A stretch of DNA of 64,000 nucleotides, from the NCBI GenBank assembly GCA_003223245.1, contig QHYI01000129.1, forward strand, positions 62,001-126,000, read 5' to 3'. Shown here one piece after another: positions 10,805-19,382 of this stretch. The notes beneath the pieces were generated by a model. The model did no database searches and was not told where the DNA came from. It saw only the letters and a list, made by a program, of their open reading frames with translations. A program made the position numbers and the translations under genes. The DNA comes from Acidobacteriota bacterium (GTDB lineage: Bacteria; Acidobacteriota; Terriglobia; Acidiferrales; UBA7541). Position 1 is the first letter of the stretch. Every line of letters starts with the position of its first letter.

Positions 10805-11512
10805 CTATGTTGCGGCGTCATGCCAAGTCTTGACCGGCTTCATGACCTCCGCCGGTATCTGCAGCGTCGCATAGATTTCTCGGTGGATCGGTTCCGGAGT
10901 GGTGCCCTTGCGAATCTTCAGCACCTTTCCCTCTTTGGTCGGCAACACCACCGTGACGACCTGGTGCGTGCTCAGTTGTTCGCGCAGGGTCCACCAAGAG
11001 GTGTGCACGCCGCGATCCAGGAAGCGCTTCTCGATGGCTACCAGCAGATGGTAGGCCAGGACACAGAGGAAGATATGCGTCTGCGTGCGCTTTTCCAGAT
11101 GGTGGAAGATGGGCCGCTCCAGTAGCGGACTCTTCATCGCCCGGAAGGCCGCCTCCACTCGCGTGAGCAAGATGTAGGTGCGCCAGATTTCCTCGGCGGT
11201 CAGGTCCTGCCGGTCGCTCTTCAGCACATAGCCGCCGTCCAGTTTTTCCGCAATGGTTTTTTTCTCGCGGTCCTCTTGCCAGGTCAACGTTTTGCGCTCG
11301 GCTTGGTAGTCCATCCGGTAGTAGCGAGCCACCCGCGGGTAGCGTTCCTTGAGCCGACCGATCGCTTGGTGAATGCGTTTCTCCTCCTGCAACTGGCCTT
11401 TCTCAATGCGCGCCTGCAGTTTCCCCAAGTCTTTCTTCAACCGCTGCTCGTGGCTCTCCCGAATGGCCCGGTCCTTCTCTTCGCGCTTCTTTCTTGTTGC
11501 ACCGTGTGAGGG
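10805..11512 (-). pseudogene. IS1634-like transposase, 5'-truncated remnant
   Basis: Open frame covering roughly the C-terminal 235 residues of a DDE transposase of the IS1634 (IS4-like) type. Recognisable parts are a coiled-coil-like RLKKDLGKLQARIEKGQL segment, RYYRMDYQ, the EKLDGGYVLKSDR strand, and the YILLTRVEAAFRAMKSPL block, which contains the catalytic Glu region (the usual Y-x2-R-x3-E-x6-K pattern). The frame is closed by a TGA at 11513-11515, upstream of which no transposase sequence is seen; the only starts are internal TTGs. The N-terminal half with the first two catalytic Asp residues is therefore missing and the element cannot move itself. I could not identify its terminal inverted repeats. 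It lies between the 16S terminator and the next plus-strand gene. Confidence 0.8.
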
Positions 11513-11632
11513 TCACCGTTTGAGTTCGTTCGTCAAAGAAATGCGGTTTACAGAGGCCGCTAGTCGTGCTTGCTCCGCGGCGGGAGTTTCTTGGCCGTCA
11601 AGGTCATTCGCTGATACAATGCCCTTTAGAAT

Positions 11633-12691
11633 ATGGCTGATTGGAAACAAATCACCGCGCGCATCCGCCGCGCGCGGTCTGGCAAGGATCCTTTAGGACA
11701 GCTCACCAATCTCTACCAAAAAACGAGCGACGCCATGGTAGCCTTCGAGCTGGCGAAGCTGTTCGAGAATTCGGGGCAAAACTCGGATGCCGCGAAGTGG
11801 TATTCCACCGCTGCGGCAAAGTTCCGCCGCGCCGAGTGGAAGACCAAAGCGCAGGAGGCGGCGGTGCGGCTTGGCGGGAACGTTGGAGAAACCCATGAGG
11901 AAGGGCCTGCGCCATCCAACGGAGAAATTCCTTTGCTTCCACCCGCTCCCTCTGCGGAAGAAAAAGAGCTGCCGTTTGAGAAAAATCCGGAAGCGCTGGA
12001 ATCGGCGGTAGCGGTCAGCAGCGAGCTTCAAGAAGCTACCAAACCGGATGCAAACCCTGCACCGGAGCCCGGGAAGCAGCGCCGGCGGCGTGGACGTCGC
12101 GGGGGAAGAAACCGTCCGAGAGCGCAAGCTTCAGGCGCGGCTGCGGTCCAAACTCCAACTCGCACCACAAAGACAGAAGAACCGCCCGAAACGGCTGCCA
12201 CAGAACCTGCGCAGGCAAGAATGGTCGACGACCGCGCGGCGCCAACCCTGCCCACAGAAGCGGCGGGAGAACCCGGCGGGCATAGCCTTAAAGGCCGCTA
12301 CGGAGATCCGGGGCTGGCTTCCCGAATCTCTTTGCTCGAAATGCAATTTCGTCGATTGCTTGCTTGCCCTCCCGCGAAGCTGAGCGAAGCCGACCGCGCG
12401 CCCGCAGGACCGGGCGTTTTTGTGCTCACCGATGCCGACCTGACAACTTACTACTACGTCGAGCATTGCCAAACGCTGCGGATTGCCGTGGCCAATTTGA
12501 TTCGCAGCGGTAGCCGCCGCAGCCTAGATTCCATCAAGCCTCGGCTCGCGGAACACTTGGGAATCCCTGAAGCCCGAGTCGCAAAATATCTGGCAGATCA
12601 TTGTGTGGTGCGGTGGTTGCAACTCGATGAAGGAGCGCCCCATTTCGCCCACTTTGCCATCGCCGTCTTGTGTCCTGCCCTCAACGAGTAG
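11633..12691 (+). CDS. Arg-rich protein with degenerate GIY-YIG-like C-terminus
   Basis: 352-residue protein of three parts. Residues 1-85 are helical and TPR-like (LYQKTSDAMVAFELAKLFENSGQNSDAAKWY). Residues 90-225 are disordered and rich in Pro, Glu and Ala, with a strongly basic patch GKQRRRRGRRGGRNRPRAQ near 150 that could bind nucleic acid. Residues 235-352 contain GPGVFVLTDADLTTYYYVEH, which mimics the GIY...YIG core of GIY-YIG nucleases (GVF and YVE in place of GIY and YIG), followed by helices and a final HFAHFAIAVL segment. The key residues look altered, so nuclease activity is doubtful. The frame starts at the ATG at 11633. It is a monocistronic gene between an IS remnant and the radical SAM gene. 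No function can be assigned. Confidence 0.7.
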   Translation: MADWKQITARIRRARSGKDPLGQLTNLYQKTSDAMVAFELAKLFENSGQNSDAAKWYSTAAAKFRRAEWKTKAQEAAVRLGGNVGETHEEGPAPSNGEIPLLPPAPSAEEKELPFEKNPEALESAVAVSSELQEATKPDANPAPEPGKQRRRRGRRGGRNRPRAQASGAAAVQTPTRTTKTEEPPETAATEPAQARMVDDRAAPTLPTEAAGEPGGHSLKGRYGDPGLASRISLLEMQFRRLLACPPAKLSEADRAPAGPGVFVLTDADLTTYYYVEHCQTLRIAVANLIRSGSRRSLDSIKPRLAEHLGIPEARVAKYLADHCVVRWLQLDEGAPHFAHFAIAVLCPALNE

Positions 12692-13048
12692 GAACAGGAA
12701 CTTCCTCGCACCAGAATGGAACTGTCCCCGAACAGAAAATTTGTCTTGATTTGCACCAGGTATAAACCCTATTTCCGGGTCGAGGAAATGACCGTTGGCT
12801 GACCCTGGTTACCATTCAACCCTCAATTTCGACCGTTCGGCGCAACCTGCTAGCCTCCCTCCCTTGCTAAAGTGCAAACTATAGGTGTCCAAAGACTTAT
12901 TGGACGTTCCTGGTGACCGTGGTACGTTTTCGGGCACGCATCACTGAGCCCGGGGGCAGTCGTTTGGGCTTGATGTCCAGCGATTGAGTGGGCTCGCATC
13001 CTCAAGGACTAATTCTGGGCAACTTTCGAAAGAGAGGGATAGAGGTTT
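12692..13048. other. Intergenic region upstream of the radical SAM gene
   Basis: About 357 nt without a credible gene. It contains a TATAAA at 12761-12766 with TTGTCT only 14 bp upstream (a poor promoter), and a 6-bp hairpin GTCCAA/TTGGAC (12887-12905). The end carries the RBS of the next gene: GAGG 6 nt before the ATG at 13049. Confidence 0.5.
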
Positions 13049-15301
13049 ATGCCGAATCGAGTAGGCAGGCAGTTACTGAGGACTCTTGATTGGGCCGTCT
13101 GCAAGGCAGCAGGCGCCACCTTCAACACCGTTCAATTCTTCAATAAGTACAACCCGAATCCGTCTTTTATTCCGAAGTGGTCGGACAAGCCGCTGCTGAA
13201 GTCTTGGGAAAAAACGAAACCAACCCTCGGCTGGCCTCGGCAGACCGACTCGCTTTGTCCGGATTGCGTCAAGGAAGCGCGGGAAGCCATTATCCACGGC
13301 AAAAAGGATTGGCGCGACTTGATGCACGAAAAGGTCGGGGAGATCAAAGCGCAAATTATCGAGCGCGAAGGCCAAATTTGGATGATCAAGGACTGTCCGA
13401 TCCACGGCCATTACGAAGATATGATGGCGCTGGACTCCAAGTTCCTGCAATGGATTGAGGCTCAGTTCCCGGGCCGCGACATTCCCGCGCACAACGACGA
13501 GGACCTCCACAAGCATGGCTCCTCAACCGTGCGCTACGGCCGCGGTTCCGTTTTGACCGTGGACCTCACCAACCGCTGCAACATGATGTGCGATCCCTGC
13601 TTCATGGATGCGAACCAGGTTGGCTATGTCCACGAATTGGGCTGGGATGAGATTAAAGAGATTCTGGACAACGCGCTCAGGATCAAACCGCGCCGCCAGA
13701 TGTCCGTGCAGTTCTCCGGCGGCGAGCCCACCATGAGCCCGTACTTCCTCGACGCCGTGGCCTATGCGCGCAAGATCGGCTACAACAGTGTCCAGGCGGC
13801 CACCAATGGTATCGAGTTCGCCAAGAGCAAGGAGTTTTGCAAAAAGGCTTTCGAAGCGGGCATGCGCTATGCCTACCTGCAGTTCGACGGCATCGGCAAC
13901 GACGCCAACAGTCATCGTCAGGTCGGGAACCTATTTGACGTAAAGCTCCGGGCCATCGAGAACATGCACGAGGCAGGCATCGAGATCGTGCTGGTCGTGA
14001 CCATCGTCAACAACGTCAACAACGACCAGGTCGGCACTATTGTTAAGTTCGCGATGGAGAATCCCAAGAAAATCGCCTTCGTCAGCTTCCAGCCGGTTTC
14101 CTTCACCGGGCGCGATGAAGACATTACCCCCGAGCGCCGCCACCGCCAGCGCTACACGCTTTCGCACCTCGCGCAGGATGTGAGCATGCAAGTAGGCAAG
14201 ATCGAGCCAACCCGTGACTGGTTCCCCATTTCTTTCATCAGCACGTTTGCAGGCTTTTCGGATCTGGTGCACGGGCCCGAATCGCAATGGGGCGCGCTCT
14301 CTTGCGGTTGCCACCCCAACTGCGGCGTGGGCACGGCGCTGATGGTTAACAAAGAGACCAAAGAGTGGGCGCCGGTGCCGCGCTTCATTGACGGGCCACA
14401 GCTGGTGAAGGACGTTACCGCCATCACCGACGCGGCGCGTGGCAGAGGCTTCTCGAACTTCATGATGGCCCTGGCGCTGCTCAAGAACTATCGCCCGTTC
14501 CAGGGACCCAAGGGGTTGACGCTCTACCACCTCTTCCGGAAATTCGACAAGACCTGGGCGCTGACCAAGAAGTCCACGACCAAGTACGGCCGCACCTCGC
14601 CGGACCGCACTTATGAAGACGCCATGAAGCGCCGCCAGACCGATCCATGGAACTTCCTGTTCATCGCAGGCATGTGGTTCCAGGATTTGTTCAACTACGA
14701 CTTCCGCCGCACCGAGATGTGCATCATCCCGTATGCCACGCAGCAGGGCGAAATCTCCTTCTGCGCGTATAACACCGGCATCGGCTGGCGCAAGATCATC
14801 GAGAACATGCACAAGAACGCAACCGTCGCGGAGTGGTACCGGACGCACGGCAAGCACGAAATCTATGCCAAGGGCAAGAATGTCAATCTTGAGTCATACG
14901 CGCACTCCCTGAAGATTGACGCCGAGGACGCGGCTCGCGTGCGCCATCTCGAGCACGACATCCCGCTGACCGCGGCCGAAGAGGATCGCATCCGCCGCAA
15001 GAAGGCCTACGAAGAGCTGGCCGCGGTCCGCGCCATTTACGAAGAGCTGGTGCTGAAGAAGGCCCAGCCCGCTGTGGTGCAGATCGGCACGGTCGAGGAC
15101 ATCGCCAAGGCGGTACCGGCGAATTTTGCCAACGTCGGCAAGCCTATCTCTATCGCCCCGGCCGAGACGGCCTCTGGTGTAGGGGCGGGCTTTAGCCCGT
15201 CCCACTCTGGCAATGGCAATGGTCATTCGAATGGCAACGGAAACGGGGCCGCCAGCAAGCCTCAGACCGAAAAAGCCGCCGAAGCCGTCGCCGGCGACTG
15301 A
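13049..15301 (+). CDS. Radical SAM protein of the Tes/Mss lipid-crosslinking type
   Basis: 750-residue enzyme. The N-terminus has a rubredoxin-like metal site (C70-P-D-C73 ... C116 in KDCPIHGHYE). The radical SAM cluster is C177-NMM-C181-DP-C184, followed by GGEPT (224-228) for S-adenosylmethionine. Auxiliary Fe-S cysteines follow: C419, C421, C425 in SCGCHPNCG, plus C558 and C572 in a SPASM-like region. This order matches archaeal tetraether synthase (Tes) and its bacterial relatives called membrane-spanning lipid synthase (Mss), which join two fatty-acyl tails at their ends. Acidobacteria make iso-diabolic acid and branched tetraethers, so that chemistry is the best guess, by homology only. 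The C-terminus (from about 690) is a low-complexity Asn/Gly/His tail, unusual for the family. GAGG 6 nt upstream supports the ATG. Likely cytoplasmic face of the membrane. Confidence 0.8.
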   Translation: MPNRVGRQLLRTLDWAVCKAAGATFNTVQFFNKYNPNPSFIPKWSDKPLLKSWEKTKPTLGWPRQTDSLCPDCVKEAREAIIHGKKDWRDLMHEKVGEIKAQIIEREGQIWMIKDCPIHGHYEDMMALDSKFLQWIEAQFPGRDIPAHNDEDLHKHGSSTVRYGRGSVLTVDLTNRCNMMCDPCFMDANQVGYVHELGWDEIKEILDNALRIKPRRQMSVQFSGGEPTMSPYFLDAVAYARKIGYNSVQAATNGIEFAKSKEFCKKAFEAGMRYAYLQFDGIGNDANSHRQVGNLFDVKLRAIENMHEAGIEIVLVVTIVNNVNNDQVGTIVKFAMENPKKIAFVSFQPVSFTGRDEDITPERRHRQRYTLSHLAQDVSMQVGKIEPTRDWFPISFISTFAGFSDLVHGPESQWGALSCGCHPNCGVGTALMVNKETKEWAPVPRFIDGPQLVKDVTAITDAARGRGFSNFMMALALLKNYRPFQGPKGLTLYHLFRKFDKTWALTKKSTTKYGRTSPDRTYEDAMKRRQTDPWNFLFIAGMWFQDLFNYDFRRTEMCIIPYATQQGEISFCAYNTGIGWRKIIENMHKNATVAEWYRTHGKHEIYAKGKNVNLESYAHSLKIDAEDAARVRHLEHDIPLTAAEEDRIRRKKAYEELAAVRAIYEELVLKKAQPAVVQIGTVEDIAKAVPANFANVGKPISIAPAETASGVGAGFSPSHSGNGNGHSNGNGNGAASKPQTEKAAEAVAGD

Positions 15302-15520
15302 CGCAGGTAAATTCCTTTATTCTGGGCCGCCCTGCAGAGCCGCCCCTTTTTGTTTACGTAGTGACCGAAGTTTAGGTTGGCTCTCTGTGCGCGGGCCGGA
15401 GTACCCCTGCGCTTTTTTGGAGTGCGGCAGCTTGACGCCGGTTTGCTTTTCTTCTCATTTGTGGCGATCGTCTTCGATGTAGTCCTCGTGGGTATGACGG
15501 CCTACGGTCGTGCCTTCACT

Positions 15521-15529
15521 TGATATAAT
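15521..15529 (+). promoter_or_regulatory. Extended -10 promoter for the FabG-like gene
   Basis: TGATATAAT (TGn followed by a perfect TATAAT at 15524-15529), about 60 nt before the chosen GTG start. No good -35 is visible, as is usual for extended -10 promoters. Confidence 0.5.
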
Positions 15530-15590
15530 TCTTCAAAAATACGGCCCTGGCCCCGCTAGCGCCGTTACTTTTTGGCGAGGACAGATTCAC

Positions 15591-16322
15591 GTGTCGGAAT
15601 TGTCGGGAAAAGTGGCTTTGGTAACGGGGGCTAGCCGGGGAATCGGCAGAGCCATTGCCGTGGCTCTTGCATCGGCCGGTGCAGATGTGGCCGTCAACTA
15701 TCGGAAAGAAGCCGGCAGAGCCGAAGAAGTCTCAGCTAAAATTCGAAGTCTGGGCCGCAAGACTTTGCCTGTCCAAGCCGATGTCTCGCGAGCTTCCGAA
15801 GTCGAGCGGATGGCACACACGGTAGAGAAAGACCTGGGAATAATAAGCGTGCTCGTCAACAACGCGGGAATCGCCCAGCCACGGCTGCCCGAAAAAATCA
15901 CCGAGTCGGATTGGAACGAAATGATTCGCGTCAATCTCACTTCTGTATTTGTCGTCACGCAGAGAGTCCTTCCGGCCATGCGCGCGCAGCGCTGGGGACG
16001 CATTATCAATCTCTCCTCCGTGGCGGCCCAGGTTGGGGGCATAGTGGGACCACATTATGCGGCCTCCAAGGCGGGGATCCTGGGATTGACGCACTCCTAC
16101 GCTTCGCTGCTTGCCAAAGAGGGCATCACCGTGAACACGATCGCTCCCGCGTTGATCGAAACGGACATGATTCGCGAGAATCCAAGCGCATCGCCAGAGC
16201 GGATACCCGTGGGCTTCTTTGGCCCGGCTTACGAGGTGGGCCGCATTGCTGTCATGCTGGCCGAGAGCAGCTACATCACCGGGCAAACCATTCACGTTAA
16301 CGGCGGCTGGTACATGAGCTGA
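15591..16322 (+). CDS. SDR-family oxidoreductase, FabG-like (3-oxoacyl-ACP reductase type)
   Basis: NAD(P)H-dependent short-chain dehydrogenase. TGASRGIG cofactor motif, ADV, NNAG, catalytic Ser in NLSSVA and Tyr-x3-Lys in HYAASKAG, ending GQTIHVNGGWYMS, which is typical of FabG-like enzymes. I chose the GTG at 15591 (VSELSGKVALVTG), with GAGG about 10 nt upstream, because the longer frame from 15510 would start ahead of the likely promoter TATAAT at 15524. It gives 243 aa, the usual length. Fatty-acid keto-reduction is likely but many SDRs with this look act on other substrates. It follows the Tes/Mss-like gene by 290 nt on the same strand, so a role in lipid synthesis is possible but not shown. 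Confidence 0.85.
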   Translation: MSELSGKVALVTGASRGIGRAIAVALASAGADVAVNYRKEAGRAEEVSAKIRSLGRKTLPVQADVSRASEVERMAHTVEKDLGIISVLVNNAGIAQPRLPEKITESDWNEMIRVNLTSVFVVTQRVLPAMRAQRWGRIINLSSVAAQVGGIVGPHYAASKAGILGLTHSYASLLAKEGITVNTIAPALIETDMIRENPSASPERIPVGFFGPAYEVGRIAVMLAESSYITGQTIHVNGGWYMS

Positions 16323-16331
16323 CGGTGACCC

Positions 16332-16340
16332 TGTTATAAT
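16332..16340 (+). promoter_or_regulatory. Extended -10 promoter for fmdB-like gene
   Basis: TGTTATAAT at 16332-16340, 31 nt before the ATG at 16372. The -35 region is weak. Confidence 0.5.
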
Positions 16341-16371
16341 GGATTTCTAAAACCCTTGAGGTAATTGTCGA

Positions 16372-16593
16372 ATGCCGATTTACGAATACATTTGCGAAGA
16401 TTGCCAGACGCGCTTCGAAAAGATTGTGCTGAACAAGCAGCAGGAGATCTCCTGTCCGAAGTGCGCGAGTAAGCACAACGCGATCCAGCTTTCTGTTTTT
16501 AGCGCCGGCCCTTCGGACGGCTCAACCACAAAATCCTCTGGGGGGTTCTCGAACGGCGGCGGTTGCTGCGGAGGCAGTTGCGCCTGCCACTAG
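16372..16593 (+). CDS. FmdB-family zinc-ribbon protein
   Basis: 73 residues. MPIYEYICEDCQTRFEKIV and SCPKC form the classic FmdB putative regulatory zinc ribbon (two CxxC pairs). The tail is Gly/Ser-rich and ends with a Cys-rich GGCCGGSCACH. GAGGT lies 9 nt before the ATG, and an extended -10 is just upstream. FmdB was first linked to regulation of formamidase and amidase genes; the family's general role is unknown. It is probably monocistronic. Confidence 0.9.
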   Translation: MPIYEYICEDCQTRFEKIVLNKQQEISCPKCASKHNAIQLSVFSAGPSDGSTTKSSGGFSNGGGCCGGSCACH

Positions 16594-16815
16594 CCTCTCT
16601 CAACACGACTTGTGGGATAGATTTTAGGCTGCCCCCTTCCGAGCGAAGACGATCAGCAGGTAGCGCGGGCGATAGCCCTGCGGTTTTTCCTTTCGGTGCG
16701 CCGAGGACTGCGAAAGCCTGTTGCCAAAAGAGTCCGCGAGGCTCCGCCTCGCGCTACAGCACGCTCACCAATCCTCGCTTCCATACGTCTTTTAGCTATC
16801 CTGGGGGAACTGCCA

Positions 16816-17454
16816 ATGTTGATCAGCCATTCTTCTCTGTTGCTGTTTGCCGGCGGCGCCGCTGTTCTGCTGGTGATTCCCGGACCGGCGGTGACCTACG
16901 TCGTCAGCCGCAGCATCGGGCACGGACGCGCCGCCGGCCTCGTTTCCGTCCTGGGCATTGTGCTAGGGACGCTAGGTCACGTCGTTGCTGCCGCCCTGGG
17001 CATTTCGGCCGTGTTAGCTTCTTCTGCGCTGGCCTTTCAGTTTGTGAAGTATTTGGGCGCGGCTTATCTGATTTATTTGGGAATTAAAACTTTGCGCACC
17101 AAGGATCACCAACTGCTTGCCACAGTGGCAGGTGAAGCCCGTTTGGCGCGAATTTTTGGCCAAGGCTTTCTGGTCAATTTGCTCAATCCGAAGACCGCGC
17201 TCTTTTTCCTGGCCTTTTTGCCACAATTCGTCGACCCGGCGCGCGGACACGTCACGCTCCAAATCCTGCAACTGGGCACTCTGTTTGCGCTGATGGGCTG
17301 ATGCAGCGATTCCACCTACGCCTTGATTGCCGGAACCGTAGCCGAGCGCATTCGCGGGAGCTTGCGGCTGCGCCGTATCCAGCGTAACGTTTCTGGCAGC
17401 GGCTTGATCGCACTGGGCTTGGCGTCCGCCTTTTCCGGCGCAAGAACGCAATAG
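16816..17454 (+). pseudogene. LysE/RhtB-family amino-acid exporter with in-frame TGA
   Basis: Inner-membrane exporter of amino acids or their derivatives. It starts MLISHSSLLLFAGGAAVLLVIPGPAVTYVV, the LysE opening with its conserved PGP. GIVLGTLGHVVAAALG, KYLGAAYLIYLGIKTL and NLLNPKTALFFLAFLPQF follow, all in family positions. At 17299-17301 a TGA replaces the codon that should be Trp (LMG-stop-CSDSTYALIAGTVAERIRG), and the same frame then continues with the normal C-terminus to a TAG at 17452-17454. With readthrough the protein is 212 aa, the normal length. One G-to-A change explains the lesion. The truncated 161-aa product would lack the last membrane helices. A sequencing error cannot be excluded. 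Confidence 0.85.
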
Positions 17455-17540
17455 GTGGCTTTCCTGTGGGTTCGGCCTGTCCCAATTATTTCCGGCGTTC
17501 TCTGTTTGGGTCTCGCTATTTATTTGTTTTTCTTTGGCCG

Positions 17541-17822
17541 GTCGACCTCCGGCAGGCGCTCAACGCCGCGCGGCCAGGAACATCGCACGAAAGACATAGG
17601 CCGCGCCGTCGAGCGCGAAGTGCGTTGCCGTGGATTTCACGTGGTCAAAGAACAGGCGCCCACGGCATCGGCCGCACCATTCACGAACCGCCGTCCGTGC
17701 CGAATTACGCGGATTGCTCCGCGCAGCACCAATTGACCGAGGGCCTGGTCATTACCATCGAGCCGATCATCGCCGCAGGCACAGGCAACGTCTCGCTCGA
17801 CAAAGACGGCTGGATCAATTGA
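17541..17822 (+). pseudogene. Remnant of a type I methionine aminopeptidase
   Basis: Three pieces of a methionine aminopeptidase (map-like) occur in two frames. QALNAARPGTSHER and later HGIGRTIHEPPSVPNYADCS plus QLTEGLVITIEPIIAAGTGN are in one frame. KDIGRAVEREVRCRGFHVVKE, which belongs between them, is in another, so there are at least two frameshifts. The N-terminal half and the C-terminal metal-binding segment are absent; the frame stops at a TGA after KDGWIN (17820-17822). The conserved metal-binding His (GHGIG) and Glu (IEP) regions are still visible. It lies directly after the lysE-like pseudogene, so this 1-kb patch is decaying DNA. The cell must have another map gene. Confidence 0.8.
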
Positions 17823-17858
17823 CCGTATCGCGTCGAACCTGCTTCGACTCCGGCCGAG

Positions 17859-18530
17859 TCACTGCGGCCGGGAATAATGCTGGATATTTGCGGGCGCAGA
17901 GATCGCCGGGTTGCCGCGCGGGTCCGGGACCGGTGGTTGCGAGACCCACTTCATGGGAATGACGCCGGTCCAGCCGGGCGCAGAATAGTCTTTTTCGTCA
18001 TTCACTGCAAAGCCCGCGCGAACTTTGGCAGAGGCCTCGACCAGCGGAACGGCCAGCACCAGCGTGCCTTTTAACTCTTGTTCGGTCGGCGGAAGCACCG
18101 TAGCCCAGCGGCCGCGGATCACGTATTCAACGAAGTCGCGCATGGCAGCAAGCTTCGCGGTTTCGCCTTCCACGACTTCCGCTTTGCCCATCACCACCAC
18201 AGAGCGGTAATTGACGGAGTGGCCCGTCGCGCTCGGCGCGCAAACGATGCCATCAAGGAGCGTGACGTTCAGGCAGAAGGGCGCACCACTCGCGAGCGTC
18301 TTCATCAGCCGGCTCGCAGTCGAACCGTGGAGAAACAATTTGTCGCCCACACGCACGTAATTGGTAGGCACGACAACAGGCAGGCCGTTGTCGATGAACG
18401 CGACTTGGCAGACAAAAGCTTCATCGAGGATAGAGTAGATCAATTCGCGATCGTAGCTGCCGCGGTCCGGCTTGCGGCGAACCTTGGTTCTTTCGGTTGG
18501 CACAAAGTTCTTCATCGTTGGATTGCTCAT
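17859..18530 (-). CDS. Pyridoxamine 5'-phosphate oxidase-like flavin-binding protein
   Basis: 223-residue protein of the split-barrel flavin-binding fold (nitroimidazole-resistance NimA-like branch). KVRRKPDRGSYDRELIYSILDEA (15-37) is the usual opening of this group, followed by VCQVAFIDNGLPVVVPTNYVRVGDKLFLHGSTASRLMKTL and NYRSVVVMGKAEVVEG. Members bind FMN or F420 and reduce small compounds; the substrate is not predictable. The start is the ATG at 18530 (no clear RBS); MKNF five codons later is equally possible. It is a single gene, convergent with the pseudogene patch. Confidence 0.88.
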   Translation of the reverse strand: MSNPTMKNFVPTERTKVRRKPDRGSYDRELIYSILDEAFVCQVAFIDNGLPVVVPTNYVRVGDKLFLHGSTASRLMKTLASGAPFCLNVTLLDGIVCAPSATGHSVNYRSVVVMGKAEVVEGETAKLAAMRDFVEYVIRGRWATVLPPTEQELKGTLVLAVPLVEASAKVRAGFAVNDEKDYSAPGWTGVIPMKWVSQPPVPDPRGNPAISAPANIQHYSRPQ

Positions 18531-18676
18531 GCACGCAGACTAACTGGCGCGCCCGCGGTGCGGCAAGTGCCAATCTGGATTCCCGTAGGAGTCGACTTGC
18601 GGAGAATTGACCGCGCGCCCCAATGGTGTAGGCTGTGGTGCCCAGCCCCACTGGGGAAGCAAGGACGCAAGCTTAT

Positions 18677-19366
18677 ATGGCCAAGGACTCGCCAATTTTT
18701 ACTCGAGAAACGTTTCAATTTTTTGAGCAACTCGGCCGCAACAACACGAAGGCATGGATGGACAAGAACCGCGAGTGGTATCAATCCGCCGTCGTGCAGC
18801 CGTTCCGCAAGCTACTTGAGGAGCTTTCCCCGGCGATGCTAAAACTCGACTCGGGCTTCGACGTTTCCGGCCGTACCGGGCCAAATTTTTCGCGCATCAA
18901 CCGTGACATTCGCTTCGCAAAAGACAAAACACCTTACAAAACGCAGATGTACTTGAAATTTTCCGTGCCCCCTCCCGGCAACGGAGAGACCGGCCAACTC
19001 TATGTCGGCCTCTCCGCAGACACGGTCACCGCGGGCTTTCGCATTTATTCCGGCGGAAAACGCAAAGGATCGGTGCTCGCGACAGTCGGTCAAGCACGGG
19101 TACAAACCGAACCAAGCTGGGTGACCAAGCAGAAAAAGCGTCTAAGCCCGCGCTATCGGAGCTACTGGTACACGATGCAAAAAGGCGCGTGGACCAAGCA
19201 TTCTGGCTGGCCCGTCGCGACAGAAAACTGGGACAAGATTCTCGCATGGATTGTGCGGCGCAAAATGAGTCCGGCGTTTGCAATGCGCGCTTCCTTTCCC
19301 GGCGATCTGACAGAAGTTTTCGGCGAACTCTACCCGCTCCTGCGCTACACTTCGCTGCCAGATTAG
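18677..19366 (+). CDS. DUF2461 family protein
   Basis: About 229 aa. MAKDSPIFTRETFQFFEQLGRNNTKAWMDKNREWY, NFSRINRDIRFAKDKTPYKTQ and SADTVTAGFRIYSGGK are hallmarks of the DUF2461 (TIGR02453) family, whose function is unknown. The ATG at 18677 is preferred because homologues begin just before the FF.L motif; a GTG at 18635 would add 14 weakly conserved residues. It ends 16 nt before the FMN oxidase gene, so the two may be co-transcribed. Confidence 0.88.
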   Translation: MAKDSPIFTRETFQFFEQLGRNNTKAWMDKNREWYQSAVVQPFRKLLEELSPAMLKLDSGFDVSGRTGPNFSRINRDIRFAKDKTPYKTQMYLKFSVPPPGNGETGQLYVGLSADTVTAGFRIYSGGKRKGSVLATVGQARVQTEPSWVTKQKKRLSPRYRSYWYTMQKGAWTKHSGWPVATENWDKILAWIVRRKMSPAFAMRASFPGDLTEVFGELYPLLRYTSLPD

Positions 19367-19382
19367 CCGACGGAGACAACCC

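Noticed and set aside
13931-14857. 308-aa minus-strand frame antisense to the radical SAM gene
   Set aside because: High-GC shadow of a well-supported gene; no family features.
17299-17301. Use of TGA as Trp or Sec by an altered genetic code
   Set aside because: Other genes end in TGA, and no Sec-associated structure is seen near the site; a simple mutation is enough.
18600-18676. Possible c-di-GMP (GEMM) riboswitch from GGACGCAAGCTT before the DUF2461 gene
   Set aside because: Only the 3' fragment resembles the consensus; the conserved 5' portion is missing, so it is probably chance.
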